Shown: positions 31,936 to 42,481, counted from the first letter of the stretch. The stretch: 64,000 bases of DNA from Prado023 sp963714995 (GCA_963714995.1 CAVQQP010000001.1:1-64000); one strand, 5' to 3'. The notes: a model not told the origin generated them from the sequence alone. Numbers and translations are program-made.

Positions 31936-32877
31936 ATGGAGCTGCTCACCTCGCCCGCGTCCGGCCTCGGCATCGCCACCGTCGCCGGGACCGCCCCCGA
32001 CGCCCCGATCCTCGATGTCTGGTACCCGGCACCGACGCTGTCCGCCGAGCCGGCGGCCGTGGCCCACCTGGAGGACGCGTGCGGCGAGGACCCGATCCGG
32101 GGCGTCGTCACCCGCGTGGTCCGCACCACCATCGCCGACCTGTCCGCTCCCCCGGTCGACGTCGCTGACGCCTACCTGCGGCTGCACCTGCTCTCCCACC
32201 GGCTGGTCGCCCCGCGGACCGTCAACGTCGAGGGCATCTTCGGGGTGCTGCCCAACGTCGCATGGACGTCCCTGGGCCCCGTGGCCATCGAGTCGCTGAC
32301 CGAGGTGCGGATGCGCGCCCGGATCGCCGGTGAGCCGCTGACGGTGCTCAGCGTGGACAAGTTCCCGCGGATGGTCGACTACGTGGTGCCCTCGGGCGTG
32401 CGCATCGCCGACGCCGATCGGGTCCGCCTCGGGGCCCACCTGGCCGAGGGCACGACCGTCATGCACGAGGGGTTCTGCAACTTCAACGCCGGCACCCTGG
32501 GACCCTCGATGGTGGAGGGTCGGATCTCGGCCGGGGTGGTGGTGGGCGCCGGCTCGGACATCGGCGGCGGGGCCTCGATCATGGGCACCCTGTCCGGTGG
32601 CGGCAAGGAGCAGGTGACCATCGGGGAGGGCGCGCTGATCGGCGCCAACGGTGGCATCGGCATCTCCCTGGGCGACCGGTCGGTCGTCGAGGCCGGCTGC
32701 TACGTGACCGCCGGGTCGAAGGTCCGGCTGCCCGACGGCGAGGTCGTGAAGGGCCGGGAGCTGTCCGGGGTCGCGGACCTGCTGTTCCGGCGCAACTCCC
32801 TGACCGGCGCCCTCGAGGCCACGCCCCGCACCGGGCACTGGGGCGGCCTGGCCGAGCACCTGCACGCCAACGACTGA
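31936..32877 (+). CDS. dapD: 2,3,4,5-tetrahydropyridine-2,6-dicarboxylate N-succinyltransferase
   Basis: The 313-residue protein has the actinobacterial DapD layout: an N-terminal alpha/beta domain and a left-handed beta helix. The helix region is seen from about residue 155 (VRLGAHLAEGTTVMHEGF) through GPSMVEGRISAGVVVGAGSDIG and GANGGIGISLGDRSVVEAG. It transfers succinate from succinyl-CoA to tetrahydrodipicolinate, the step before DapC and DapE. It is divergent from dapE. A DUF6113 gene follows after 61 nt with its own -10 box. Confidence 0.95.
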   Translation: MELLTSPASGLGIATVAGTAPDAPILDVWYPAPTLSAEPAAVAHLEDACGEDPIRGVVTRVVRTTIADLSAPPVDVADAYLRLHLLSHRLVAPRTVNVEGIFGVLPNVAWTSLGPVAIESLTEVRMRARIAGEPLTVLSVDKFPRMVDYVVPSGVRIADADRVRLGAHLAEGTTVMHEGFCNFNAGTLGPSMVEGRISAGVVVGAGSDIGGGASIMGTLSGGGKEQVTIGEGALIGANGGIGISLGDRSVVEAGCYVTAGSKVRLPDGEVVKGRELSGVADLLFRRNSLTGALEATPRTGHWGGLAEHLHAND

Positions 32878-32925
32878 GGTCGCCCCGGGGGCGAGGATCA
32901 CGTGCCCGCGCCCGAGGGGGCGACG

Positions 32926-32931
32926 TAGGGT
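32926..32931 (+). promoter_or_regulatory. -10 box of the DUF6113 gene (leaderless layout)
   Basis: TAGGGT ends 7 nt before the ATG at 32939. Confidence 0.45.
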
Positions 32932-32938
32932 GAGGCCC

Positions 32939-33337
32939 ATGCGCGCCGCCGCCCTGTTGGTCCTCGGACTCCTGTTCGGGTTCGCCGGCGCGCTCATCCA
33001 GACCCACACCGTGACGGTCGGGTCCGTGCGGCTGCCCACGGGGGCCGTGCTCGCGCTGGTCGCGATCGTCCTGGTCGCGCGCGCGGGTGCGTGGTGGCAG
33101 GGCTCACGCCTCGGCGCGATCACCTTCTCCATCGGGTGGCTGGCAGCGACCCTGATGATGGGCTCCGAGACCGGGGCCGGGGACCTCATCCTCAGCAGCG
33201 GGACGCGCCAGATGGGCTACCTGATCGGCGGAACGATCCTGCTCGCCGCCGCCTGTGGCTTCCCGCTGCTGCCCGAGGAGGACACCCCGGAGCAGCCCGT
33301 CGGCGTCGGGTCCCACGTCGAGGCTCCCGATGCCTGA
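32939..33337 (+). CDS. DUF6113-type integral membrane protein
   Basis: The 132-residue protein has four predicted membrane helices (about residues 3-22, 33-52, 60-78 and 92-110) with short loops and an acidic C-terminal tail (LPEEDTPEQP). This matches the small actinobacterial DUF6113 membrane family found near mshB, fdxA and dap genes. Its function is unknown. The ATG at 32939 is chosen over the GTG at 32930 because the latter overlaps the TAGGGT box. Its end overlaps the flavin reductase start by 8 nt, which indicates an operon. Confidence 0.72.
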   Translation: MRAAALLVLGLLFGFAGALIQTHTVTVGSVRLPTGAVLALVAIVLVARAGAWWQGSRLGAITFSIGWLAATLMMGSETGAGDLILSSGTRQMGYLIGGTILLAAACGFPLLPEEDTPEQPVGVGSHVEAPDA

Positions 33338-33818
33338 GCCCACCGCGGCGCAGTTCCGGCGCGCGACCGCGCGGTACGCGACGGGCATCGCCGTGGTCAC
33401 GACCGCCATCGACGGCGTGGACCACGCGATGACCGCCAACTCGTTCACCTCGGTCTCGCTCGACCCGCTGCTGGCTCTCGTGTGCGTGGAGCGGGACTCC
33501 CGGTTCCACGGCGCCGTCCTGGCCGCGCGCAACTGGGCGGTCTCGTTCCTGCCCGAGGGGCAGGAGGCCACCGCGCGGTGGTTCGCCACCCGTGGACGGC
33601 CGTTGGCCGGACAGTTCGACCGGGTGCCGACCCGGCGGGCCACCAACGGGTGCCTGCTGCTCACCGACGGCCTGGCCGCCCTCGAGCTGAGCACCGATCA
33701 GGTCGTCCCGGCGGGCGACCACGACATCCTCATCGGGGCCGTCACCGAGGTGCACGAGGCCGTCAGCGACGCCCCGCCCCTGGTGTACTTCGGCTCCACC
33801 TTCCGCGGGATCGCCTGA
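33330..33818 (+). CDS. Flavin reductase family protein (FMN-binding split barrel)
   Basis: The 162-residue protein has the flavin-reductase domain: FRRATARYATGIAVVTTAIDG at the start, MTANSFTSVSLDPLLALVCVERDSRFH in the middle and a C-terminal PLVYFGSTFRGIA. Such proteins reduce FMN or FAD with NAD(P)H to supply a partner monooxygenase or dehydrogenase. No oxygenase gene is adjacent. Its start overlaps the DUF6113 stop, so the pair is co-transcribed. Confidence 0.9.
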   Translation: MPEPTAAQFRRATARYATGIAVVTTAIDGVDHAMTANSFTSVSLDPLLALVCVERDSRFHGAVLAARNWAVSFLPEGQEATARWFATRGRPLAGQFDRVPTRRATNGCLLLTDGLAALELSTDQVVPAGDHDILIGAVTEVHEAVSDAPPLVYFGSTFRGIA

Positions 33819-33845
33819 CCGCCGGGGCTCCGAGAACGACTTACC

Positions 33846-35578
33846 ATGGACCGCGTGACGCTTCCCCCGGACAGCCCCCCCGCGCCGACACGCCATCGCG
33901 GTCGGTGGATCGCGGTGGCACTCGGCGTCGGGGCCCTGGTGCTGGTCGGCGGGTACGCCGCCGCAGTCGTCTCGGTCTCCGGCGATGTCCCGGCCGGCAC
34001 CTCGGTGCGCGGGGTCGACATCGGGGGCATGACCACCGAGCAGGCAGCCGCCACCCTCGAGGAGGAGCTCGGCGACGAGGCCAGCGCCCCGATCCCCGTC
34101 ACGGCCGGCGAGGCGACGACCGAGCTCGACCCGGAGGAGTCCGGACTCGCCGTCGACTGGGAGGCCACCGCGTCGCAGTCGACGGGGATCATCCTGAGCC
34201 CCATCACCCTGATGGACCACCTGCGTGGCGAGGTCGAGCTCGAGCCGATCACGACCACGGACGCCGACGCCCTGGCCGCCTCCCTGGAGTCCCTGGCCGA
34301 GGTCGCCGCCGTCGAGCCCGTGGAGCCCACGATCCGCTACTCCAAGTCCGCCGAGGCCACGTACACGGCCGGCGTCCCGGGGACCCTGCTGGATGTCCCG
34401 GCTGCTGCCGACCTGGTCTCCGACGGCGTACTTCCAGCCCGACGCCGGCACCCTCGCCCTGCCGATGACGCCCGTCGCGCCGCAGGTCACGGACGAGGAG
34501 GCCGAGCGGGTCTTCGCGGAGCTGGCCCAACCCGCCGTGGCGCTGCCGGTCACGCTCGCCGTCGGCGAGGAGAAGCGCCGAGATCCCACCGACGGACATC
34601 GCCCGGACGCTGACGTTCGAGCCCGAGGGCACCACGATGGAGGCCACGCTCGACGGCGAGAAGCTGCACAAGCGGCTGGCCGACGAGCTGGCCGGGATCG
34701 AGCAACCGGGCCGGGACGCGACGGTGCGCATCCAGGGCGGCAAGCCCGTGGTGGTGCCCTCGCGCACCGGTCGATCCGTGGACTCCGAGGAGCTGGGCAC
34801 GGCCGTGCTCGCCGTGCTGCCCGAGACGACGCCGGAGGCCCGGACCGCCGTCGTGGCGCTGACCGTCTCGCAGCCGGACCTCACCACCCAGGAGGCCAAG
34901 GCCCTGAACATCACCGAGAAGCTGTCGAGCTTCCGGCAGGCCTTCGTCCCGGCCGAGTACCGCTACATCAACGTGGGGCAGGCCGCCAAGCGCCTGAACG
35001 GCACCATCCTCGAGCCCGGTGAGACCTTCTCGATGAACGACACCATCAAGGAGCGCACGGTCGCCAACGGGTACACCGAGGGCTTCATCATCTCCGGCGG
35101 CCGCTTCCGCGAGGAGCTCGGCGGCGGCGTCTCGATCATCACCACGGCCACGTGGACGGCCGGCTTCTACGCCGGGCTCGAGCGGGTCGAGCAGCACGCG
35201 CACGGCCTGTACATCAGCCGCTACCAAGCGGGTCTGGAGGCCACCGTGGCCTGGGGCCTGCTGGACCTGAAGATGCGCAACGAGACCGGCAACGGCGTCC
35301 TCATCACCGCCACCCGCTACAGCGATGGCGTGCTCATCGAGATGTGGGGCACGAAGAAGTGGGACGACGTGACCGCCACCTTCACCGAGCGCCGCAACTA
35401 CACCGACTTCCAGACCATCTACGACGACGGCGAGCGGTGCGTGCCGTCCGAGGGCGTGCGCGGGTTCACGATCGCGGTCACCCGACGGCGGATCAACGAC
35501 GGCAAGTCCGAGAGCACCGAGACCTGGCCCACGACCTACAAGCCCACCCCGAACGTGGTCTGCGGCCCGAGGCCCTGA
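33846..35578 (+). CDS. VanW family protein with a PG-binding-type N-terminal region (two frameshifts)
   Basis: The product begins in frame at 33846 with a short cytoplasmic segment, a membrane helix (WIAVALGVGALVLVGGYAAAVV) and a peptidoglycan-binding-like repeat (VRGVDIGGMTTEQAAATLEEEL). It ends with a complete VanW domain (EKLSSFRQAF...LEPGETFSMNDTIKERT...GGGVSIITTATWTAGFYAGL). Two extra bases, one G near 34428 (GGCGTAC for GGCTAC) and one C near 34576 (CGCCGAG for CGCGAG), break the frame; removal gives about 576 residues. VanW proteins are surface-associated and of uncertain function, despite the vancomycin-cluster name. Both indels sit in conserved sequence, which favours sequencing error. 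Confidence 0.87.
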
Positions 35579-35586
35579 TCCCGGGC

Positions 35587-35604
35587 CGGCCGCACGAGCG
35601 GCCG
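35587..35604 (+). terminator. Hairpin terminator after the VanW gene
   Basis: CGGCCGC, ACGA, GCGGCCG directly follow the stop codon. No U-run follows, as is usual in this phylum. The remaining gap to 35759 shows nothing else. Confidence 0.55.
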
Positions 35605-35759
35605 TCACCACCCGCACCCCGCGTCTGCACCCGGCGCACCGCGCGTGCTCGCCCCCGCGTGCTCCCGGCGCACTCGCGGCTGCACCCCTCGCGCCCTCGC
35701 CCCGGCGCCCACACCCTGCCCCCCGGCCATGCGACAGGACCGATCGGCCGATCCCCCAC

Positions 35760-35765
35760 TAGGAT
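35760..35765 (+). promoter_or_regulatory. -10 box of fdxA-dapC
   Basis: TAGGAT lies 35 nt before the ATG at 35801; GGAGAGG at 35788-35794 is the ribosome-binding site. Confidence 0.5.
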
Positions 35766-35800
35766 CGGGAGCGCCGGAGACGAGATTGGAGAGGCACCCC

Positions 35801-36127
35801 ATGACCTACGTGATCGCACTGCCCTGCGTCGACCTCAAGGACAAGGCCTGCATCGAGGAATGTCCTGTCGACTGCATCTACGAGGGCGAGCGGATGCTGT
35901 ACATCCATCCGGATGAGTGCGTGGACTGTGGCGCCTGCGAGCCCGTCTGCCCGGTCGAGGCGATCTACTACGAGGACGACGTCCCCGCCGAGTGGACCGA
36001 CTACACCGCGGCCAACGCGGAGTTCTTCAACGACCTCGGCTCGCCCGGGGGTGCGGCCAAGCTCGGCCTGATCGCCAACGACGTCCCGCTGGTCAAGGCC
36101 CTTCCGCCTCAGGAGCACGAACACTGA
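35801..36127 (+). CDS. fdxA: 7Fe ferredoxin ([3Fe-4S][4Fe-4S])
   Basis: The 108-residue protein has the actinobacterial FdxA arrangement: CVDLKDKACIEECP for the 3Fe-4S cluster with the central cysteine position occupied by a non-cysteine residue, and CVDCGACEPVCP for the 4Fe-4S cluster. The C-terminal half is acidic and lacks cysteines. It carries electrons to cytochromes P450 or other oxidoreductases. GGAGAGG precedes the ATG. Its TGA overlaps the proposed CTG start of dapC, so the two are translationally coupled, an order conserved in many actinobacteria. Confidence 0.95.
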   Translation: MTYVIALPCVDLKDKACIEECPVDCIYEGERMLYIHPDECVDCGACEPVCPVEAIYYEDDVPAEWTDYTAANAEFFNDLGSPGGAAKLGLIANDVPLVKALPPQEHEH

Positions 36128-37203
36128 GGACGCTGCCCGACTTCCCCTGGGATCGCCTGACCCCGTTCAAGGACCAGGCAGCAGCCCACCCGGGCGGGAT
36201 CGTCGACCTGTCCATCGGAACACCCGTGGACCCGACCCCGTCGATCATCGCCGACGCCCTGTCAGCGGCGGCTGACTCCCCCGGCTACCCGCTCACGACC
36301 GGGGCGCCCGCAACGCGCGATGCCATCGCCGCGTGGGTGACGCGCAGGCTCGGTGCCCCCGCGGGCACGGACGTCCTGCCCACGATCGGCACCAAGGAGT
36401 TCGTTGCCTGGTTGCCCACGCTCCTGGGGCTGGGCCCGGCCGACCGGGTCGTGATCCCCGAGCTGGCCTACCCCACCTACGACGTGGGCGCCCGGCTGGC
36501 CGGGGCGCAGGTGCTCGTCGCCGACTCGCTGACAGCCATCGGCCCGGCGCGGGTGTCCCTGCTGTGGCTGAACTCCCCGAGCAACCCGACCGGGAAGGTG
36601 CTGCCGGTCGACCACATGGCCAAGGTCGTGGCCTGGGCCCGGGAGCGCGGCGTCCTGGTGGTCTCCGATGAGTGCTACTACGAGCTGGGGTGGACCGAGC
36701 AGCCGGTCTCCGTGCTGCACCCCGACGTGTGCGGCGGGGACCCCACGGGCGTCCTCGCGCTGCACTCCCTGTCGAAGCGGTCCAACCTCGCGGGCTACCG
36801 CTTCGGGTTCGCCGCCGGCGATCCGGCCGTCATCGCCGCCCTGCTCGAGGTGCGCAAGCACGCCGGGATGATGGTGCCCGGACCGGTGCAGGCCGCCGCG
36901 ATCGCCGCCCTCGGCGACGACGCGCACGTGGTGGCCCAGCGCGCCGTGTACCGCGCGCGGCGCGAGGTCCTGGTGGCTGCCCTGACGGAGGCCGGCTTCC
37001 GGATCGACGAGTCCGCCGCCGGGCTCTACCTCTGGGCCACCCGGGGCGAACCCTGCTGGGACACCGTGCGGTGGCTGGCCGAGCGCGGGATCCTCGTCGC
37101 CCCCGGGGAGTTCTACGGCCGCGCAGGCGCCCAGCACGTGCGCGTCGCCCTGACGGCCACAGACGAGCGCGTCGCCGCCGCCGGAACCCGCCTGACCACC
37201 TGA
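36124..37203 (+). CDS. dapC: N-succinyldiaminopimelate aminotransferase
   Basis: The 359-residue class I/II aminotransferase shows FPWDRLTPFKDQAAAHPGGIVDLSIGTPVDPTP, the substrate strand NSPSNPTGKVL, SDECYYELGW and the PLP lysine in SLSKRSNLAGYRFGF. It makes N-succinyl-LL-diaminopimelate, the step between DapD and DapE. No ATG, GTG or TTG fits the N-terminus; the only position with a ribosome-binding site is CTG at 36124 (AGGAG at 36111-36115), overlapping the fdxA stop as CTGA. Either CTG is a real rare start or the A of an ATG has been misread. Confidence 0.92.
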   Translation: MRTLPDFPWDRLTPFKDQAAAHPGGIVDLSIGTPVDPTPSIIADALSAAADSPGYPLTTGAPATRDAIAAWVTRRLGAPAGTDVLPTIGTKEFVAWLPTLLGLGPADRVVIPELAYPTYDVGARLAGAQVLVADSLTAIGPARVSLLWLNSPSNPTGKVLPVDHMAKVVAWARERGVLVVSDECYYELGWTEQPVSVLHPDVCGGDPTGVLALHSLSKRSNLAGYRFGFAAGDPAVIAALLEVRKHAGMMVPGPVQAAAIAALGDDAHVVAQRAVYRARREVLVAALTEAGFRIDESAAGLYLWATRGEPCWDTVRWLAERGILVAPGEFYGRAGAQHVRVALTATDERVAAAGTRLTT

Positions 37204-37243
37204 CCCACCACCCCCGAGCCCTACCGGTCCCCCCCGCTCATCC

Positions 37244-37326
37244 CGATCGATCCGCTATCGCGCGGACCACCTTCGGATTCATCCGGATCGGCGACGGCGA
37301 ACGGTCGGGAATCCGGAGCGATCGGG
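37244..37326. repeat. Family B intergenic repeat between convergent genes
   Basis: A 22-nt unit beginning CGATCGATCCGCTATCG (37244-37265) is an exact reverse complement of 25552-25573. A second forward copy (37272-37291) and an inverted degenerate copy GAATCCGGAGCGATCGGG (37309-37326) follow. Confidence 0.72.
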
Positions 37327-37362
37327 GAGGACCGGCGGCAACGCAGACGGGACGGCTCGGCG

Positions 37363-38007
37363 TCAGTCGATGCGGACGACTCCGCGGGGGGTCAGGAGGG
37401 TGACGGCGACCAGGCCGGGGCCGGCGGGGTCGTCCTCGTCCAACCAGGCCACGTCCACCTCGTCGAGGGGATGCTGGGAGGGCTCGCCCAACCACGCGGC
37501 CACCCGCTCGGGCGACCCGGCGATGTCCAGCTGCGCGATCCGCACGTCGTGGCCCCCGGCGGACGGGTGGTGCTCGCCGTCGGCCTCCCACCGGACGAAG
37601 AAGGGCAGCTGCGCGTCGGCCATGGTGTCGAGGACGCCGATCTGCTGCCAGCGCAGGTCGTACCCGTCGGGTCGAACGCGGTGACCCTCGACGGCCTGGC
37701 GGCCGAGGCGCGCCTCGACCTTCGCCATGTCCTGCACCGCGACGACCCACCCCATCCACCCGCCGCCCTCCTCGGCCCGGGCACGCACCGCGCGGCCGAA
37801 CGGAGCGCTGTAGGCCGCCGGATGGTCGAGGGCGGCCACGACCTCCACGTAGGTCCCCCCAGCCAGCGGGAGGATGAAGTTGCGCGTGCCGAACCGCGGG
37901 TGCAGTCCGCCGTCCGTGAAGGTCGCACCGAGGGCGGACCCGATGCGCTGGACCGTGTCAGCGAGGTGCTCCACGGGGGCGGCGTACGAGACATGATCGA
38001 GGCGCAT
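37363..38007 (-). CDS. VOC/glyoxalase-like domain protein
   Basis: The 214-residue protein starts MRLDHVSYAAPVEHLADTVQRIG, the typical first beta-alpha unit of a glyoxalase-like (PF13468-type) domain, with FGTRNFILPLAGGTYVEVVAAL as the second strand and Glu/His residues in positions used for metal binding. The substrate is unknown. The ATG at 38007 follows GATGGGGGC, a weak ribosome-binding site. It is convergent with dapC. Confidence 0.78.
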   Translation of the reverse strand: MRLDHVSYAAPVEHLADTVQRIGSALGATFTDGGLHPRFGTRNFILPLAGGTYVEVVAALDHPAAYSAPFGRAVRARAEEGGGWMGWVVAVQDMAKVEARLGRQAVEGHRVRPDGYDLRWQQIGVLDTMADAQLPFFVRWEADGEHHPSAGGHDVRIAQLDIAGSPERVAAWLGEPSQHPLDEVDVAWLDEDDPAGPGLVAVTLLTPRGVVRID

Positions 38008-38050
38008 GCCCCCATCGAACACCGTGGCCGACCACGCCGTGTCAGGACCC

Positions 38051-38095
38051 CCCGGATCCGGGTCATCAGGCCCTTGACACGACCCCCGAGGGGGT
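38051..38095. promoter_or_regulatory. Two palindromes upstream of gltA and the VOC gene
   Basis: CCCGGATCCGGG (38051-38062) and ACCCCCGAGGGGGT (38082-38095) lie in the divergent gap between the VOC gene and gltA, with TTGACA at 38074-38079 between them. Either could be an operator; no cognate regulator is adjacent. Confidence 0.35.
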
Positions 38096-38187
38096 GGGAC
38101 AAGCATACCCGGCGGGGTACCGCGTCGAGGGTCAGGATCCCGCCCGAAGGAGCCGGCCCACACGACGTCAGCGGCTACCTCGTCGAT

Positions 38188-38193
38188 AGGGTG
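38188..38193 (+). promoter_or_regulatory. -10 box of gltA
   Basis: TAGGGT lies 37 nt before the ATG at 38231; GGGGAGGA at 38220-38227 is the ribosome-binding site. Confidence 0.45.
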
Positions 38194-38230
38194 GGCGAAC
38201 CGCACGCCAGCCTCGGCAGGGGAGGAACCC

Positions 38231-39524
<1,294 letters not shown>

Positions 39525-39615
39525 CCCGCCGGGTCGACGCGCGCCACCCGCCCGCGCACCGACCCGCCCGCCCCGGCCCGCCGGGCGGCCGCCCGCGGGG
39601 CGGCCCGCCCTGGGC

Positions 39616-41529
39616 TCAGCCGATCGGCGCCGGAACCCGGAGGTCGACCTGCGGCGCCGCGGAGTCGATGACCTCGCGGATCTGGCGGCCCACCAGCTCG
39701 TGGCGCTCGATGAGGGCGTCGCGCAGCGCCTCGACGATGTGCCGGTTGGCGTTGAGCAGCTCGCGCGCCACCTGCTTCTGGTCGGACAGGATCGACTCCA
39801 CGGCGGCCCGCCCGGCCGGGTCGGACAGCACGCGGCCCACGAGGTTGGAGTCGGCCAGCGCCCCCTGCTGGACGGCCGCCAGGCTGACCAGCGAGCCGCC
39901 CATGCCGACCGCCCCGACCATCTGCGCGGCAACGGTGGTCGCGTAGGACAGGTCCCCGCCGGGCCCGGTCGAGACGTCACCGAAGAACAGCTCCTCGGCG
40001 ACCTGCCCGCCCATGGCGATCTGGATCAGCGCGAGCATCTCGCTGCGCGAACGGGTGAACACGTCCTCGCTGTCGCCGTGGGCGAGCATGCCCAGGGCGT
40101 CGCGGCGCTTGATGATGCTCAGGACCTCCAGGCGCCGGTGCGGCGCGACGAGGTGGGCCATCGTGGCGTGCCCGGACTCGTGGGTCGCGATCAGGCGCGT
40201 CTCGTACGGCGTGTAGGCCACGGGCTGGCCCATCCCGATCTCCTCGGTCAGCCGGGCGGACTCCACGTCGGCGCGGTTCATGGCGCCCTCCCCGCGACGC
40301 AGGGCGTTGACCAGGGCCTCGTCGAAGAGGTGCTCGATCATGACCGGCGTGTACCCCTGGGTGACCGCGGCGATCCCCGCGCGGACGTCGGGATCATCGA
40401 GCTCGGCGGTGTGGGTCTTGCGATCCAGGAAGTGGTCGATGAGCTCGAGGCGCCCCAGGCGCGTGGGCGGGTCGAAGGACAGCCGGCGGTCGAAGCGACC
40501 CGGGCGCAGCAGGGCCGGGTCGAGGTTGTCGGCGCGGTTCGTGGCGGCGATCAACAGGATCGTCGCGGCCGCCGGGACAGGGCGCTGCAGCTGGCGGTGC
40601 ACCGGCAGGAACAGGTTGATCCGGTCGATGAACCACGCCTGGACCTTCTGCCAGCCGTCCGGGGAGTCGAAGGACTGCATCTGGACGAGCAGCTCGTTGA
40701 CGACGCCGCCGGTCCCCTCGGAGATCATCGAGGTCACGACGGTCCCGGACCCACCGCCGGTGGCCGCCGACAGCGACGTCGCCGGCAGGCCGGACAGCCC
40801 GCCGCAGCACATCGGGGCGGTCAGGTTCGCCGCAGCGATCGGCGTGGCCGACGACCCGACCCCGGAGCGCGCCATCGCGATGGCGTCGATCTCCTCGATG
40901 AAGCCGATCGCGCCACCCTCCTGGCGGGCGGCCTTGCGCAGGGCCTTGAAGTACGAGCGGATCTTGCGCGCGGTGGCCCCGTAGTACATCGACTGGAAGC
41001 TCGTGGCCGACACGAACAGGAACGGCACTCCGGCCTCGGCGGCCATGGCCTTGGCCAGGTAGGTCTTGCCGGTGCCGGGGGGGCCCTCGAAGAGCAGGCC
41101 GCGGCGCGGGGTGCCGCCCATCTCGGCACGGAAGGCCCGGTTGGCCAGGAACAGGTTCAGGGAGCGGACCACGTCGGACTTCACGAGGTCGATGCCCTTG
41201 ACGTCGGCCAGGGAGACGTCGATCTGCTCGGGCCGGTAGGTGATGTGCGGGGAGCGGCCGGCCACCAGCGTCACGCCGAGCGTCGTGACGATCATGACCC
41301 CGAAGAAGACACCGACGATCAGCAGGAACGGGTCGATCGTGGGCAGCGAGAGCGCGAAGAGGTCCACCGGGCGCCCGACGAGGATCCGCCACCACATCCA
41401 GACCATCGGGATCGCCAGCACGAAGCCCATCCGGGCCAACCGGTGCCCGCGGGCCCGCTCCCGGGCCGAACCCACGTCGCTGGTGGCCGTAGCCAGTCGT
41501 CCCGTGCCCACCTCGTCGAGCATCGACAT
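39616..41529 (-). CDS. FtsH-like membrane AAA+ zinc protease, divergent
   Basis: The 637-residue protein has two N-terminal membrane helices (about residues 31-50 and 62-88), an AAA+ domain and an M41 peptidase domain. Walker A is GPPGTGKTYLAKA near residue 150; the Walker B equivalent reads IGFIEEIDAI, with Glu where FtsH has Asp; the pore loop is MYYG rather than FVG. The zinc motif is HESGH near residue 447 and the third-ligand helix is GGDLSYATTVAAQMV. Two inserts, Ser/Gly-rich and Trp/Arg-rich, separate Walker B from the NRADNLDPALLRPGRFDR arginine-finger region. The start has AAGGAGG. It is a paralogue of FtsH; substrates are unknown. Confidence 0.85.
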   Translation of the reverse strand: MSMLDEVGTGRLATATSDVGSARERARGHRLARMGFVLAIPMVWMWWRILVGRPVDLFALSLPTIDPFLLIVGVFFGVMIVTTLGVTLVAGRSPHITYRPEQIDVSLADVKGIDLVKSDVVRSLNLFLANRAFRAEMGGTPRRGLLFEGPPGTGKTYLAKAMAAEAGVPFLFVSATSFQSMYYGATARKIRSYFKALRKAARQEGGAIGFIEEIDAIAMARSGVGSSATPIAAANLTAPMCCGGLSGLPATSLSAATGGGSGTVVTSMISEGTGGVVNELLVQMQSFDSPDGWQKVQAWFIDRINLFLPVHRQLQRPVPAAATILLIAATNRADNLDPALLRPGRFDRRLSFDPPTRLGRLELIDHFLDRKTHTAELDDPDVRAGIAAVTQGYTPVMIEHLFDEALVNALRRGEGAMNRADVESARLTEEIGMGQPVAYTPYETRLIATHESGHATMAHLVAPHRRLEVLSIIKRRDALGMLAHGDSEDVFTRSRSEMLALIQIAMGGQVAEELFFGDVSTGPGGDLSYATTVAAQMVGAVGMGGSLVSLAAVQQGALADSNLVGRVLSDPAGRAAVESILSDQKQVARELLNANRHIVEALRDALIERHELVGRQIREVIDSAAPQVDLRVPAPIG

Positions 41530-41684
41530 CTCGCACCTCCTTGCTCCCATGGTGGGGCAGGACGACGCCCAGGGTGGTGGCTTCGGCGGCGGGTTCACCC
41601 GAACGGGCGAGTGGGCCGGCAACACTGCGTGAGGATGATCTACAGGCAGCGACGCACGGGCTGCGACAGGGCCGTCGGTGACCC

Positions 41685-41690
41685 TACGAT
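41685..41690 (+). promoter_or_regulatory. -10 box of ppgK (leaderless layout)
   Basis: TACGAT ends 6 nt before the ATG at 41697. Confidence 0.5.
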
Positions 41691-41696
41691 CGGCCC

Positions 41697-42437
41697 ATGG
41701 AGCTCATCGGATTCGGCGTGGACATCGGCGGCAGCGGCACGAAGGGCGCTCGGGTGAACCTGGAGACAGGGGAGCTCGCCAGCGACCGGATCAAGTTCCC
41801 CACCCCCAAGGGGTACGCGATCGACGACGTCGTGCAGACCGTGATCGACGTCGTCGACAAGGCGGGGTGGGAGGGGCCCTTCGGCTGCACGTTCCCCGGC
41901 ATCGTCAAGCGCGGCGTGCTGTACTCGGCAGCCAACCTCGGCCCGCACTGGCTGGGCGTGGACCTCGCCGGCCTGCTGACCGAGCGCGCCGGGCGCCCGG
42001 TGACCGTCCTCAACGACGCCGACGCCGCGGGCCTGGCCGAGGTGGACTTCGGCGTGGCCAAGGGGCGCGACGGCGTGGTGATCGTGACCACGCTGGGCAC
42101 CGGGATCGGCACCGCCCTGTTCCTCGACGGCAAGCTGGTGCCGAACACCGAGCTCGGTCACCTGGAGATCGACGGGGAGGACGCCGAGACGCGGGCGTCG
42201 TCGGCGGCCAAGGAGCGTGAGGGCCTGAGCTACAAGGAGTGGGCGCCGCGGCTCCAGCGCTACTACTCGTACCTGGACTTCCTGTTCTCCCCGGACCTGA
42301 TCGTGGTGGGTGGTGGGATCAGCCGGAAGGCCGAGAAGTTCCTGCCCATGATCGACATCCGCGCCGACATCGTCGCAGCACAGCTGGAGAACCAGGCCGG
42401 CATCGCGGGTGCGGCCATGGCCGCGGAGCAGGCCTGA
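41697..42437 (+). CDS. ppgK: Polyphosphate glucokinase
   Basis: The 246-residue ROK-family protein starts MELIGFGVDIGGSGTKGARVN with the phosphate-1 loop. It continues with FGCTFPGIVKRGVL, NDADAAGLAEV, TTLGTGIGTALFLDGKLVPNTELGHLEI and FSPDLIVVGGGISRK, matching actinobacterial strictly polyphosphate/ATP glucokinase. It phosphorylates glucose using polyphosphate. The TACGAT box supports the start. It is divergent from the FtsH-like gene and followed by a TPM-family remnant in the same direction. Confidence 0.95.
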   Translation: MELIGFGVDIGGSGTKGARVNLETGELASDRIKFPTPKGYAIDDVVQTVIDVVDKAGWEGPFGCTFPGIVKRGVLYSAANLGPHWLGVDLAGLLTERAGRPVTVLNDADAAGLAEVDFGVAKGRDGVVIVTTLGTGIGTALFLDGKLVPNTELGHLEIDGEDAETRASSAAKEREGLSYKEWAPRLQRYYSYLDFLFSPDLIVVGGGISRKAEKFLPMIDIRADIVAAQLENQAGIAGAAMAAEQA

Positions 42438-42481
42438 TCACGACGGGGATCGGGGTCCTTCACCTCGCCGAGGGAGGTGCG

